Source of the DNA: Chrysopilus asiliformis
Lineage: Eukaryota; Arthropoda; Insecta; Diptera; Rhagionidae
Direction of reading: 5' to 3'
Assembly: GCA_964034945.1 (NCBI GenBank)
Contig: OZ035962.1
Location: forward strand, 89,816,650 to 89,880,649
DNA: 64,000 bases
Part shown: one piece after another, positions 14,791 to 26,696 of the stretch
Position numbering within the stretch: position 1 is the stretch's first letter
Layout: each line of letters starts with the position of its first letter
Made by a program: the position numbers and the translations under genes
The notes under the pieces: model-generated
Database searches by the model: none
What the model was told of the DNA's origin: nothing
What the model saw: the letters and a program-made list of their open reading frames with translations, nothing else

Positions 14791-15020
14791 AAGCATATAA
14801 TAGGTATTTTTTTCACTCATCTCTAAACCTAAAGCCCAATTTAGACTAACGATTGCAATTACGATTGAGCTTCCTCGACCAATGAGACCAAAGCTTTCAT
14901 TTTGCTATCTTTGAAAGTTTTGACCTCATTGGTCGAGAAGCTTCAATCGTAATTGCAATCGATAGTCTGAATTGAGCTTTAGGTTTAGAGATGAGTGAAA
15001 AAAATACCTAGTATATGCTT
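14791..15020. repeat. 230-bp palindrome centred on a MITE
   Basis: AAGCATATAATAGGTATTTT at the left answers AAAATACCTAGTATATGCTT at the right. CTCATCTCTAAACCTAAAG and its complement continue inward to the MITE at 14833-14978. Confidence 0.75.
14833..14978. mobile_element. AGCCCAATT palindromic MITE, copy 1
   Basis: 146-bp near-perfect palindrome with ends AGCCCAATTTAGACTAACGA..AGTCTGAATTGAGCT; inward motif CTCGACCAATGAGA on both arms. Flanked by TAA on the left and TTA on the right. Confidence 0.75.
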
Positions 15021-17704
15021 TTACTACAAAATTTTTATCCAATTTTATAATAAAATGTGCCAAAATGCTAGTAAAAGTATTTGCCACATTTTATTTCCTC
15101 GTCCTTATATTTGGTGTTAGGCATAGATATACTAGATCGCTCGATTTGCTGTCTCAAATGGTCCCATTTCAATACAGTTCAGTGAATCAAAACGAGTCAA
15201 GTAAGAGCAAGATAACCGTATGAAAATAAATATAGTCCTCTCGTTTAAACCGTGAGCTGTCAAAGGAAAATAGACTTTCGGAATGGTGTTGGCGCCTAAA
15301 GTTATTTGTTTGCGCCTAAAGTTAGTCTCAAACTTGTGAAATTTGAATTTCGCGGCAAACTAAATTTGAATTTCGCGGCAAACTAAATTTGAATTTCGCG
15401 ACCTTATACAGTTCAGTGGATTCGTTCAAGTACGATAAAGAGGGAAATGCTTTTGGGACAATTTTTCAGCAGAGCTTTGTATGGTGACAGTTGTTCTATG
15501 TTATATAGTTCTGTGCAATCGTTAGTCTGAACTGTGCTTAACTGCAGTTTTTTTTAATGATTTTTGTACATTGTTTTTTTTTTCAAGTGAAGTTCTTGTC
15601 TTCTGACTCTTCAATATTATCGCTATTCCGATAAATGTGAAGTATAGATTATTAAACGCAACATTGGCAGTAAAGTATTTTAACAATTTAATAATACCTG
15701 CGGTGACTTGTTCAGAAATTTCGAGTATTTTCCTCGGAAACTCGAATTTATTGACATTTCTTGGTAAAATCAACCGCAATAAACGATAAAACCCAATCAA
15801 ACATATTAAAAATTAATCGTTGGTCTAATAAAAAGTAGTTTTTTTTCGGACATTTTTTAGGTTCAAAAATTCAATTTCAACACCGTAAGTTCTTTTCAAT
15901 AAAATATGGGCAAGACTTCCATAAACGTTGATTAGTTGATTTGACAATTTCGTAATGGTCTTGACAAAAGATTGTATTATGATTAAAACTAATAAACAAA
16001 TAACGGTACAAGCAAGGATAGGTTTTCATGGAAGAACATATCTAAAAAGCAAGAAACAAACAAACCATCGTGTGAATGAATTCAATTTCTTCGTAGCGTT
16101 TTTTGTGTCATGCCGCCGGTTTATTTGGTCGTAAACTTTACTGGCAAACTTGTATTTTATGAAAGTGTTGTCGTTTTGGAAGTGGTATCATCACACATGG
16201 CTACATTTTTGTTAAACGTTGTGAGAACACAGTCAAGAAGTGAATGTGACGAGAAAGAATTTCACGACTTGAAGTGGTGATTGTGAAGATTAGCTGCCGG
16301 TTGACCGGCTTTTTAAACAGCCATCTCTAAGCGGGCTTTCTTTTGGAATAAAACAAAATGAAAATTGAAAATAAAACAGCCAACTCAGCGCTAACGATAA
16401 ATGAAAAAAAAAATCCAAAAGAATCGACGAATACCGGCGAAAAAAAATTAGTAATAAAAAAAAAACAATATTTGGTTGGTTTTGACTAATAAGTCAGACA
16501 CAGTGGAATGAAGTGATATTTCTTTTTTGGGATCGGTGATGTCATGCAATAATAAAAAAAAATTTACCACAAGGCAAAAGCAATGGCGATGGCATTTATT
16601 AAAAAATTTGTACACGTCGCTCATACGACAAGCAATCAAGCTTAACGCCAATTGACAAACACTACGAAAACACATCCCGGTAATTTGCATTCATCGAGGG
16701 TTTGGTTGAAAAATTCAGTTTTTTTTTGTCATTCAATCACTTGCGAAGATTGAAGACATTTTTAAAAGCTGAAAGTTACGTCCAGAGAGTTAATAGCTTC
16801 AGAAACCTTATCTGCCCCCTCAAACCCCTTAAACGAATCCCGCTTATATCACCAGTGAATGAAGGCCAATAAACTATTATTAAATTTAATAAAAAACTGA
16901 AATGGAAAACAAGCTAAATTTATTGTTGGGTGCGTTATAAACTCCAACATCATTGAGTGGATATTAGTTGTTGTTTGGTTTGTTTGCCGGTCGGATGAGT
17001 CATCAGATATTAAAACATTGTAAATAATTTTGCAATTGAACGCTATGTTGACTTCTTAATTAGCAGAGAATGGAGTAAGTACCGGGAGGTCGAATATTAG
17101 GTACAATGCCCTCTTCTTTCTAATCAAAGTATGTTCGTTTGTTGAACCAGCAGTTAGAATGTTCTACTCGAAGATTACAAAAGAGAGAGAGAGGAAAAAA
17201 ACATTCATTTAAGGTACCATTAATTAATAAAACGGAAAAGGTATTTAAGAGTTTATTAAAATTGGGCATGTATTTTAAAAAACACCCACATTTGGGTTAA
17301 TCACGTGAAGCTACTTCCTATTAATACTGCAACGTTCACAGCAAATTGTTTACGCAGTTTCCACTCAAAAAAAAATCACTCAGTAAAAAGTTTACCCAAT
17401 AAAAAAAAGTTAACCCAATTTAAAAGAAAAAACATTTTCCAAAACAAATTTACTCAAAAAGTTATTTTAGAATGAGTTTCTCCCTCATGAAATCAGTTTT
17501 TCTCTCAAGAAATGAGTTTTGTGTGAATTTTGCGCTCAAGACTTCAATATTCATTCACAGAAATTACTTTCTGACGCAAAATATACTTGAAAAAGTCAGA
17601 AAATGCCAGTTTTCCTTAGAAAATGAATCCTAAATTAAATAAATGCATTTCAGGCTTAAGAAATCACCTTAAAAATTGGAATATTGATTTTTCACCAGGG
17701 AAAG
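15021..17704. other. intron sequence, mostly featureless
   Basis: A short tandem repeat (AATTTGAATTTCGCGGCAAA, two to three copies) is at 15339-15402. Otherwise nothing was recognised. Confidence 0.5.
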
Positions 17705-18512
17705 ACACTCAATTTGCGTCACTTTTCATCGGACAATTGAAAATGATTATTTTGTTTGAACTACAATTGAGGAAGTAAAATAATGTTTCTAAATAAGCAA
17801 ACATAACAAAAGCTATAATTGCCAAATGGTGATATGGCATTGTTCGAAGTTTAAGTGAACGGCGAACAGTGGTATCAAAATTCCAATTTGAAGTCAAACT
17901 TTCCAATAAGATTTTTTTAAATTTATTCCAATCGGATTTTGATGTATGGGAGTTTTATGTAAAATCATATCCTAAATAACTTTTGTTCTTCCACTTTTTT
18001 GATAAGATGCACCGTTTTTGAGATATTCGCAAAAATCGTTTTCGTTCGTATGGGGGGTACCTCCCGTAAAGGCCAGCGTCCACATGGAAGTTTATTTGCA
18101 GAAGTCGTTTCTAGAAGAGATTTCTTCTGGAAGTCACAACTTCTGGAAGTTCACTTGCAGTTAGTGTTTCCACGGGAAAAACTTCCAGAAGTCTCTGCTA
18201 GAAGCGACTTCTGCAAATAAACTTCCATGTGGACACAGGCCTTAATGGTCCATTTTTGCCCATTAACGAACTTAGCCTTGCATTTCACGAAAAAGGAATC
18301 TGCGAAAAATTTCAAGTCTAGCTCAATCCGTGCGCTTGCAATCCGCGCCACAGGCAGACGGACGGACAGACGGACGGCCGGACATGCTAAATTCAACTTT
18401 TTTTTATCATTCTAAACACACTGGTGTAATTCATTTTTGTGTGTGATGACGGTATCTTGGCGTTACAAACGGTAAGGCAAAGTTAAAATACCCTTTGGTT
18501 TCACCATAGGGG
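17705..18512. repeat. GTCY-class dispersed repeat, copy B
   Basis: Includes AAAAGCTATAATTGCCAAAT, AATCGGATTTTGATGTATGG, GATAAGATGCACCGTTTTTG, a short GACGGACAGACGGACGG tract, GGCGTTACAAACGGTAAGGC and an end CCCTTTGGTTTCACCATAGG. The same modules occur in reverse at 45178-45720, and in part at 61316-61805. Confidence 0.72.
18070..18242. mobile_element. palindromic MITE inserted in repeat copy B
   Basis: Ends AGGCCAGCGTCCACATGGAA..TTCCATGTGGACACAGGCCT, 173 bp, TAA on both sides (18067-18069, 18243-18245). The host repeat reads on without it. The interior repeats CTTCTGGAAGT. Confidence 0.85.
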
Positions 18513-19762
18513 CATAAAAAAATGTGTCAAAATTTTAACTCAAACATTTGACGAGTGAACATCCAGCCCAAAAAAAATATACCACTTTTCCAAGTCATAA
18601 AATAGTCAACTTTTTTCTAACAAAATGAATAAAATTATGTCAAATTGACGAAATAAGCCCAAATATAGTTTAATTACTTTTGACAACTTCCTAGTAACAA
18701 TTCATATATGAATGTCAATTACAAAATGAAGAGCTTCATAATTTACGAAACGTCAAACCATGCCAAAAACCGGCAATAATCGTCTTGTTATTTCTGGAAT
18801 ACTTCGGATTGGCGGAAGTGAGTCTACAATGAAAATCGTACACGCAATCCCCAAGTATTATGTCATCCAGTTAAATAGACAAGCTTAAAACAGCCAATCA
18901 ACCAATATATGTGTGATCCATTTAGTCAGCAGTCGAAAAATATGTTTCTTTATTATGATAATAGCTACAAAAGTAGTCGTTAACTACCTATTCAAAAAAC
19001 AAGGAAAAAAAACTACAACACAACCAAAATCATAAGTGGTCGTCGTGGACAGATTGTGGATGACAACATTCTGGTTATCACATCCCGCCAACCAAAGTCA
19101 TTTACTTATGAAGTTTCTTGAAAATTATTTAATTACACTGGAATCAGAATCGGGCATTTGACTTTAATCTGGTAGAAAATAAATTCATTTCTATATTTAC
19201 CCAGATCACCGTCATATTATAATCTGTGCAATAAATTCCAAGACTGCAACATTTACCACAATATAAAGCAGTTAAAAAAAAAGAAACCGACCTTTGGATA
19301 CCACAAAATATTACTCAATATTAGCGAAATTGCTAAGTCGGTTAAAAATTACCGGCATTTTAGTGTACGCAAATGACACTGAAATTAGTTTTGTCGTTTT
19401 TTATTTGTCTCTCTCGTTCTGTTTTGATTGAAAAATTTTGGTTTTTCTAATCTGGATTAAATTTCTAGCATAACATTCAAATGGTGTAATTTATTATTTT
19501 TATTTTGTTTGCCACAAAATATCTAGAGATAATTAATGAACTTGAAACGGGTGACATAATTTGAATTTGGCGTGATTATTCATTTTGGAAGTGAAGAAAT
19601 TTTAATAAAATTGGGGAGAAAAATTTTTGGTGTTTACCGCTTTCTATATAGAAAATGATGGGCTTCTAATTTGGAAAATAAAACAAAAGCCATTTTTCTT
19701 TATTCTCTTTCTATTTTCATAGTGTTTAAACCCAGTTTTTCAGAAACTTGATCCTTGAAATT
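18513..19762. other. intron sequence without recognised features
   Basis: AT-rich, no inverted ends or coding stretches noticed. Confidence 0.45.
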
Positions 19763-19775
19763 TTAACCCTCATCC

Positions 19776-19937
19776 GTATTTCATTTACCCCTAATTTATT
19801 CACTAGGAGTTAAGCCGAGTTAGTGAGTTAAGGGAGTTGGCTAACGTTATTTTCCATATTAAAGGTGAGTTAAGGGAGTTAAGGCGATTTAACTCGTAGT
19901 GAATAAATTGGCCGTTAAAGTTACTTAAAAGTATTTC
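19776..19937. mobile_element. short foldback insertion in the piggyBac left end
   Basis: The left piggyBac end stops at GTATTTCAT and resumes with the same 9 bases near 19930-19938, bracketing about 150 bases. These contain the inverted pair AATTTATTCACTA / TAGTGAATAAATT and the repeat GTTAAGGGAGTTG. Exact ends are uncertain. Confidence 0.5.
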
Positions 19938-20034
19938 ATGTGTCAAATTGACACAATACCAGAAAATCCCATATTTTTAGTGTTAATTGTAACAAAATTA
20001 AGTTTTCTTGATTAGAGTAAGTTCGGGTATTGTG

Positions 20035-20708
20035 GTATAGGCGGGTAATGTGGTACCCCATCATTTCTCGGATATGAGATGCCGCATCGCAAGATCAAAC
20101 ATACAATACTGTTTTTTGTGAAATTCTGCAACTATTGTTGATGTTGACAAGTCCATGGTTTATCAGGTTATATCGGAATTTTCTGAAAAACGTTTTTGAG
20201 CACAATCAACATTTTATTGTCTCCACATTCAAATGAATCTCGAAAGCCAATTTTAAGTTGTTTTTTTAACTGTGAATCAGTGAACGATTATTTAGACAAC
20301 ACATTTAATTTTTGAAAAGAAATTTTTTGGATTCAAGCGAATTAGACGAAGAAATCATTTTTTTGGTTTGTCATGGTGAGAACGGCTAATGTGGCATACT
20401 ATTTTTTCCATACAAATATTTAATATTTGAATGGATGAAACAGTATTCCACATTACCCGCCTTAAATATTTGTATGGAAGAAACAGTATACCACATTACC
20501 CGCCAATTTTTTGAAGCACTTTTTTTTCAGTTAGTGTACTTTTTTGATCATAATTTTGCTTTTATGTTTATGATTGGTAACATTGCTGTGGAATTTTGTA
20601 GGCAAGCCTCTGGAGGTGTCGTATGCGAAATTCTAACATGATTGCTTTTAAAACGAGTGATTTATTATGAAAACAAAAGAAGGTGTACCACAATACCCGA
20701 ACTTACTC
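20035..20708. mobile_element. TA-flanked MITE nested in the piggyBac remnant
   Basis: Ends GAGTAAGTTCGGGTATTGTG..CACAATACCCGAACTTACTC, 674 bp, TA on both sides. The interior repeats the motif CCACATTACCCGCC (around 20447 and 20491). Confidence 0.75.
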
Positions 20709-20791
20709 TAATCATTATTTTTTTTTATTGAGAAAAGCAAAAAAAATAATTTGGTCTTATTAATAACATACAAAATTACATAAAAAAGGAA

Positions 20792-20902
20792 TCAAGAAAA
20801 TTGAACGTTGGTTCCACATTTTTCACAAATTGTGAAACGGTGAGATGGACAAGTAGATTTTACACATTTATCACATCGTACACTGTGGACATTGGAATTA
20901 GA
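20792..20902 (-). pseudogene. piggyBac transposase C-terminal cysteine-rich domain
   Basis: The minus strand reads NSNVHSVRCDKCVKSTCPSH then RFTICEKCGTNVQFS and a stop: a CxxC, a Cys..His pair and another CxxC, the cross-brace zinc domain that binds piggyBac ends. No upstream catalytic part is left. Confidence 0.6.
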
Positions 20903-21236
20903 TTTTTTTTTTTTGGAAACGATGGCAAATTGTATTCCTGTTGATACTATTTCAATTCAAATAAAAAATGTGCATGAAATATCTTTTTGACGCAGCGTGA
21001 TGTTTAAGTTTTTACCATTGTGTCAATTTGACACATGAACGACAGATTAAGGGATTTTTTTGTACAGCGACCATGTGACACCTAACGGTAAATCCAATTA
21101 GAAAAATTAAAAATTCATATACGATTTTTACCTTGCGCCAAAATCTCAGATCAATTTAATAAAAAAAACAATGAAATAAGTGGATTTGAATTCGAAAATT
21201 GTGTCAAATTAACACGAAATACGGATTAGGGTTAAA

Positions 21237-21329
21237 GCATATTTTTCAGAGTTTCTAAAATTTTAAAGCATATTTTCCAGAGTTTCTAAAATTTTAAAGC
21301 ATATTTTTCAGAGTTTCTAAAATTTTAAA
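21237..21329. repeat. 31-bp tandem repeat, three copies
   Basis: Three adjacent units starting GCATATTTTTCAGAGTTTCT, with one substitution in the second. It begins just outside the piggyBac target site. Confidence 0.9.
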
Positions 21330-23408
21330 GCCCCGATATAAATCATTGTTTTACGTCCGAAACTTTGGGGAAAAGTTTTAAAATTCAAGTCAATTTTTAA
21401 AAATTTAAATAAAGTTGTGAAGTAACTTTTGGAAAAAACTCTCAAGTCACAGAACCCTGTAGTTTTTTATACAAAAAACTCAAATCTCAGAAATTTTAAG
21501 AAATATTTATAAATTTTTTTTGGAAAATACCATGAAAATGTCATTTGAAGTCCCCAAAATTTTACTAACATTCAAGATAGCGGTCTGTATTTCTGTATGT
21601 CTTATGAAATCGTACAAAAATAACCCAAAATTTCCAAAAAAATGGAAAGAATTCCTTTAGTGTTGCTCAAGAACTCTGAATTTTTTAAAGTGCTAAAGTC
21701 TTGCATACCCGTCGTTGCGGGTTTAAAGATTTTTGGATCAGTTTTGTCACATTAAAACTTCGAGAAATAACTTAACAAAAAAATCCCGTTTTGTCTTCAG
21801 GACTTCCATTTAGAATATTGAAACTCTAATACCAGATCCGTACAAGACCCCAAAAACCCACTAATGCCAGTTTTTCCGAGGGAAAAGTTAGAAAAAGGAT
21901 ATTTGCGCTACCCTTACAGAACCTTCCGTTTCGAATTTTGAAATTCTAACACCAGATTTGTGATCAGCGAACCCGGAAACCGCCGAGTAATATTTCTCAG
22001 TCTCCTAACGGTCAGATTTAATGGCAAAAATCAATGTTTTAAAACACCAACCTCCTACCCACTTCCGTTTATCCCCTGAAGGGTGGAATTTTGAAGAAAA
22101 AAAAATGTTTCTTAGTGAGCATTTATGAGGCATGATGAATGTACAGGTAAAATATCGGCTCAAAGGTTTGGCAGATACTGTGATAAGTCAGTCAGTGGTA
22201 TCTGGCCACTCTTCTTCTGGCCACCCATCTGGCCACAGAAAATTGTTGCGCAAAAACCAGAATTTTTTAAGCGAAAAGCGTGGGGGGGGGGGCGAACTCT
22301 CAGACCTTTGAAAAATCTGGGGGAGAGATGATTTTCGCAAAAAATCATCAAATTTTCCAGGAAAAATCCACAAGCATCAAATTTTCCAGGAAAAATCCAC
22401 AGTACAGCCCAAGAAATTTAAAGAAAAAAAAAAACACGAATTTTTAAACAGAGAATTTGGGATTTTTGAAGCAAATTTTTGACCAAAACACCCGACTTTT
22501 GAGGTTTTGCAGATACTGTGATCTTTTGAACAAAAGCTCGAATTTTTCCAGATTCCGAGGAATTTTCAAGAAAAAACCTCGAAGTTTTGAGCAAAAGACT
22601 TGAGATTTTGAGTAAAAATTCGGAATTTCTTGAGCAAAAACATCAGAATATTAGATAAATACCTCACAAATTTTTGAAATGTGTGTCTACTGAATTAATC
22701 CACCTACTATTTAAATATTTACTCGATTGTATCTAACAAAATTCTCTTTAACACCACCAAATCTTGATTTATCTTTCCGAATTTACAATCACCACCCGCT
22801 CTCCCCATCCTATGCTTGAGATAAAACAAAAGTTGAATGAAACTCAAAAACAACACCAGCATCTGTAGGATATTTTGATGGTATCCAAAAATAATTTCCC
22901 GCATCAATCATTCCCGAATGAGAAACAGTTGCCGATGCGAAAAAAACGCGCAGAAATCAAAAGAAAAACTTTTGGCATCGTAATTTCTCTTGAACTTGAT
23001 TTTTTTTATATAAAATTCAACATTCCTGGCAAAAATTCTTTCACGGGGCCGGAAGATTTACTACAAACGTGGAACCGAAGAAATCTTTCTCGGTTTACAA
23101 AAGAAGAGATCATCACTTTAACTGGTTTTAACAGTTAGCTTTCTACTTTTAGTCGCAGAAAAAAAACTCCAAAAGAAATAAAACCAAAAACGAAACGAAT
23201 TGTAGGAATGAATTTATATAGGGTTTGCATGAAATACGGAATGCCTAGCTGTTGTAAAGCATTTACCATTAAGAAATGGGAAATTAAACGAAGAAAAGCA
23301 ATTTCTTGGTTTATAAGGCGATTTTCTTAGGGCACACAACAATCTACTATCGCGATATTCCACCAGATCACGGTGTGTCAACTTAGAACAAAAAGTAAAT
23401 TTCATTTT
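21330..23408. other. intron sequence with repeat debris
   Basis: 21690-22010 contains CTTGCATACCCGTCGTTGCG and related phrases, a dispersed module that recurs at the right edge (63900-64000). 22440-22680 repeats GAATTTTTGAGCAAAA-like phrases. Confidence 0.4.
22346..22401. repeat. 27-bp direct duplication
   Basis: CATCAAATTTTCCAGGAAAA and the next bases occur twice in tandem in a low-complexity stretch, shortly after a run of 11 G at 22282-22292. Confidence 0.75.
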
Positions 23409-23436
23409 TAGTTCCGATTTCAAACACGGTGCGCTG
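23409..23436. repeat. 28-bp direct repeat, left copy, flanking the Nup37 pseudogene
   Basis: A 28-base sequence starting TAGTTCCGATTTCAAACACG is repeated exactly at 24426-24453. Nothing else in between is duplicated, so the two copies bracket the pseudogene segment. Confidence 0.85.
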
Positions 23437-23596
23437 TTGTTGCATGCTTTTTTCGTTTTTCAAACATGATGGCGCGCGTGTCGCATGTTTTCTCCGACTT
23501 GACCATGATTTGAGGTTAGTTTTTTTTTTCTTCATTTTGGGGCACATATTAATTCCGGTAATTTTTCAAGTATCCTTAAAACACCGGTATTTTAGG

Positions 23597-24233
23597 AAGA
23601 ATCAGAGAACGATTCGTTTGAGTGGGTAGAATTGAAGCAGTTGTACCTTGAAACCTGTTGTGAGCCATCAGTTTCGCCCCTGAGACTTCGCTGTCGGTTT
23701 TGCCCAAAGTTGTGACATTCTGTGCGGTTGGGGCGCATCACTGCTTAAGAATTTTCCACAGTGACTTACTGCTGAAAGGTATCTCCATTTATTTGCAATT
23801 TTTGAGAAAATTTCATGGTGTATTTCTAGGTCACACAAACTACATTAACGATGTTTCTTGGGAGCCCGAGGGAGAATATTTAGCTTTAGTCAGTGAGGAC
23901 CACACCTGCATACTTTTGCAGTCAGAGACGTGATTATTTAGGATCTGAGGAAGTCGAGGTAATGATCTCGGGATAGTCTTACTTTGCTACAATAAATTCT
24001 AATTCCTCTTCCAGTCGTTCGAGACACTCGAGCATTCCATGAAGACGGAGGCAAAGTTGCCTCAAAATCAAGCCCCACTTAAGCTTTATGGTGGGCTTTG
24101 CTGGCACTATCGCCTTCCCTATATCGTAGCTGCGTTTGATTGTAAACTGCTTTTGGGACGGCTCTGGAGCTCTAGCGCTTGGCTCGACACATTTGGCTTG
24201 TCCCTCGTCTTCACTGCCACTGCAGTAATGTGA
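23597..24233 (+). pseudogene. Nup37: Nup37 (WD-repeat nucleoporin) pseudogene, first and last parts only
   Basis: Fragments of nucleoporin Nup37, a WD40 subunit of the Nup107-160 scaffold of the nuclear pore, are recognisable. Near 23600-23640 the frame reads FEWVELKQLY. In another frame at about 23670-23780 come FAPETSLSVLPKVVTFC and CLRIFHSDLL. A retained 49-bp intron (GTATCT..TTCTAG) follows, and then GHTNYINDVSWEPEGEYLAL and SEDHTC at 23830-23915. These line up with the first WD repeat of human NUP37 as I recall it (SPETRLDSLPPVI, GHTDFINGLVFDP, SDDHTC). After a stop at 23931 and a second intron, 24020-24180 reads APLKLYGGLCWHYRLPYIVA and FDCKLLLGRLW, like the last repeat. The middle repeats are missing and frames shift, so it is not functional. 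Introns are kept, so it came from genomic DNA, not from mRNA. Confidence 0.72.
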
Positions 24234-24425
24234 TATTTATTTAAAAATAACAAAACAAAATGTGATATCTATTTAAAGATATATTGAAATTTAAAATAAA
24301 AAAACATTTAAAAGATATTGGTTTTGTTTTTTCAAATTTTTATTGGATTTTCTAGCGAGAAAAATGTATCAAGGGCACAAACCAAGTTTAGCACAGGCGA
24401 GAACTACCCAATACTCAAACCAAAA

Positions 24426-24453
24426 TAGTTCCGATTTCAAACACGGTGCGCTG
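24426..24453. repeat. 28-bp direct repeat, right copy, flanking the Nup37 pseudogene
   Basis: Identical to 23409-23436 and in the same orientation. It is longer than any normal transposon target duplication. Confidence 0.85.
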
Positions 24454-25260
24454 CAGTCAATAAGCCAAAGTTGGGCGTCTATTATAATATATATTGTCTA
24501 TGCACCAGATGATTTCACGCGTCCATCCAGACGATGTGAATGTGTGAAGATAAGAAGGAAAATCGTCTGTGGATGGCGATGACGAGAAGTGAGAATTATA
24601 ACGAGACGATGAAAAGTTTATTGGCATCTTCTTAAGATTTATAGCAAGCAAAGTGGCTCGCTGGTCATCTGGTGGTCGGTCATCACATCTCAATGAGAAT
24701 ATTTTATGAAAAAATTCTCACATAAAACATGAAATTCTATCGGAATTGAGCAACGGTTTTGCGCCATACAAGGAATAGAAAATTCATTAAAAGCCAACAC
24801 CCAGTTTTACCCGAGACGGTTTGTAACAAGTGGAGAACTTTTAAATACTTGACTGGCTTGAGAAGAAAATCCCATCGTGGTGTGAAGGAATAGGCATAGA
24901 CTTTGGCAAAAGGGATCATTATTATGCAAACTCTGGGCAAATAATGAATGGATAGAAGCTGAAAGTTGATTCTTTGTCTCAAGTGAAGACAATTTTTACC
25001 CACAGGAACAATTTAAAAAAAATCCAGAGCTCTGCATTTGCAGAATAATGCTTTAAAACGTGAGGAGAAAATTCTTTAGAAATTAGCTTTGAGGTGTTTG
25101 AAATTTCAACATCAAAAATTTCGGAAAACAGCCTAACAGACCTATTCTGGCGACTATCAGTGATAGATGACTAGTCACAACTCGGTCACAGGAGCATCAA
25201 ATTCTATGGACTTATGGTCTGTGACTTAGGCGTCACAACAACGCCAGAATCGGGCTGTAA

Positions 25261-25406
25261 ATCCCAATTCAGACTAATGATTGTGATTACGATTGAGCTT
25301 TCTCGACCAATGAGATCAAAACTTGCATTGTCCTATCGTTGAAAGCTTTGGTCTCATTGGTCGAAAAGCTTCAATCGTAATCGCAATCGTTAGTCTGAAT
25401 TGGGCT
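25261..25406. mobile_element. AGCCCAATT palindromic MITE, copy 2
   Basis: 146 bp, same family as 14833-14978, flanked by TAA on both sides (25258-25260, 25407-25409). Confidence 0.8.
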
Positions 25407-25429
25407 TAAAATACGGCAAAAACGACCAT

Positions 25430-26440
25430 TTTTTTGGAATCGAATCAAAAATTTCAGAAAAAAATTTAGAACTGAGGGGATAAAAGCTCTAAAACTAAGA
25501 ATATTTTAAAAAAAAAATTAAGTAGCGGCTCTGGAGGTCTAGTTCTATAGAACCAATTTTCAAATGTTGGGAGAAACCAGCTCTAAAAATGTGGAGAACA
25601 GGTTTAAAATTCTGCGGAATAAGTTTTGAAATCCTGGAGGGGCGGAAGCAGAGGGGGAGGAAGCTTTTTAAAATGCTGAAGAACAGATTTTAAAAGCTTG
25701 AAAGAATAAACAAGAAAATTTTTAAGAACAGTTTTTAAACTTCTGAGCAAACAGGTTTAAAATTTTTGGAAACACGACTTTAAATTCTAGAAAACAACTT
25801 AAAAATCTTTGAGAACATGGTCCTTAAAATTCCGGGGCAGCTCGAAATTTTAATGACAACAGACTTTATAACACCAGCCTAACACGCACGCAAGTTCTGA
25901 GGGAATTTAAGACATTGAGAGAATTTAAGACTTTGGGGTAAAAATTTTGGGGGACAGACCCTTAAAATTCTAGAGAAGACGCTTTAAAATTCTTGGCACT
26001 AGAATTTAAGTCCAGAAAACACAATGGAAGGAAATCGTGGGGGAATAAGCAATAAAAATTAGGGGAGCAGACTTTAAACTGTGGGAAACAACATACTTAA
26101 AATAAAAGGACACACGCTTAGAAATTCTGGGATTTTTTTAAAATTAAGGTTGTAGGCTTGAAAATTTTGGGGGAAAAAATAAAGGTTAAAATCTGGAAAA
26201 TGCGCTTGGAAATCACCGAGAATACGCGGTAAAGTTGTGGAGAATAGACTCCAAAATTGTAAAAACTAACTTAAAAAATCGTTGCAATGCTGGGGAATAG
26301 GAAAAATAAAAATCCGAGACAAATATTTCGAATTTTCTTAAAATTTCGGCAAGGGTTTAGAATTTTGGAACAAAACTTCAAAAACTGTCCAGCTAAGCAC
26401 TTCCCAAGAATCTTTAAAATAACATCATAAAAACCAATTT
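25430..26440. repeat. decayed tandem repeat, AAAATTCTGGGGGA-like units
   Basis: Phrases such as TTAAAATTCTGGAGAACA and TTTAAAATTCTTGG return every 25-35 bases for about 1 kb, in one orientation and with many substitutions. It looks like an old satellite; no gene was found in it. Confidence 0.45.
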
Positions 26441-26696
26441 TACCGTGCGTACATATTTTTAAAAAATGCTGCTTAAATAAACATGAGATGAGGATGCTCC
26501 ATTTCCATTTGAATGAAGAAGACTTACTGCTAACAAATGTTAACAACATTTCAATTGAACAATAAAATTCTTTTATTTCTCTACGTCACTTCGACTCAAT
26601 TCGACATCATAAAACACTCCCAAGACAAAGAAATTGCAAAACAGAGTATCAGATGTGCTGCGAAAAGTGTGAAACATTTTCACCATTGAGAAAAGT

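Larger units (their letters stand above)
19767..21231. mobile_element. piggyBac-like element remnant
   Basis: Ends CCCTCATCCGTATTTCA and CCCTAATCCGTATTTCG (in reverse) are each flanked by TTAA (19763-19766 and 21232-21235), the piggyBac target. Next inside come GTGTCAAATTGACAC-like motifs on both ends. The interior keeps only the C-terminus of the transposase, plus two nested elements. Confidence 0.75.
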
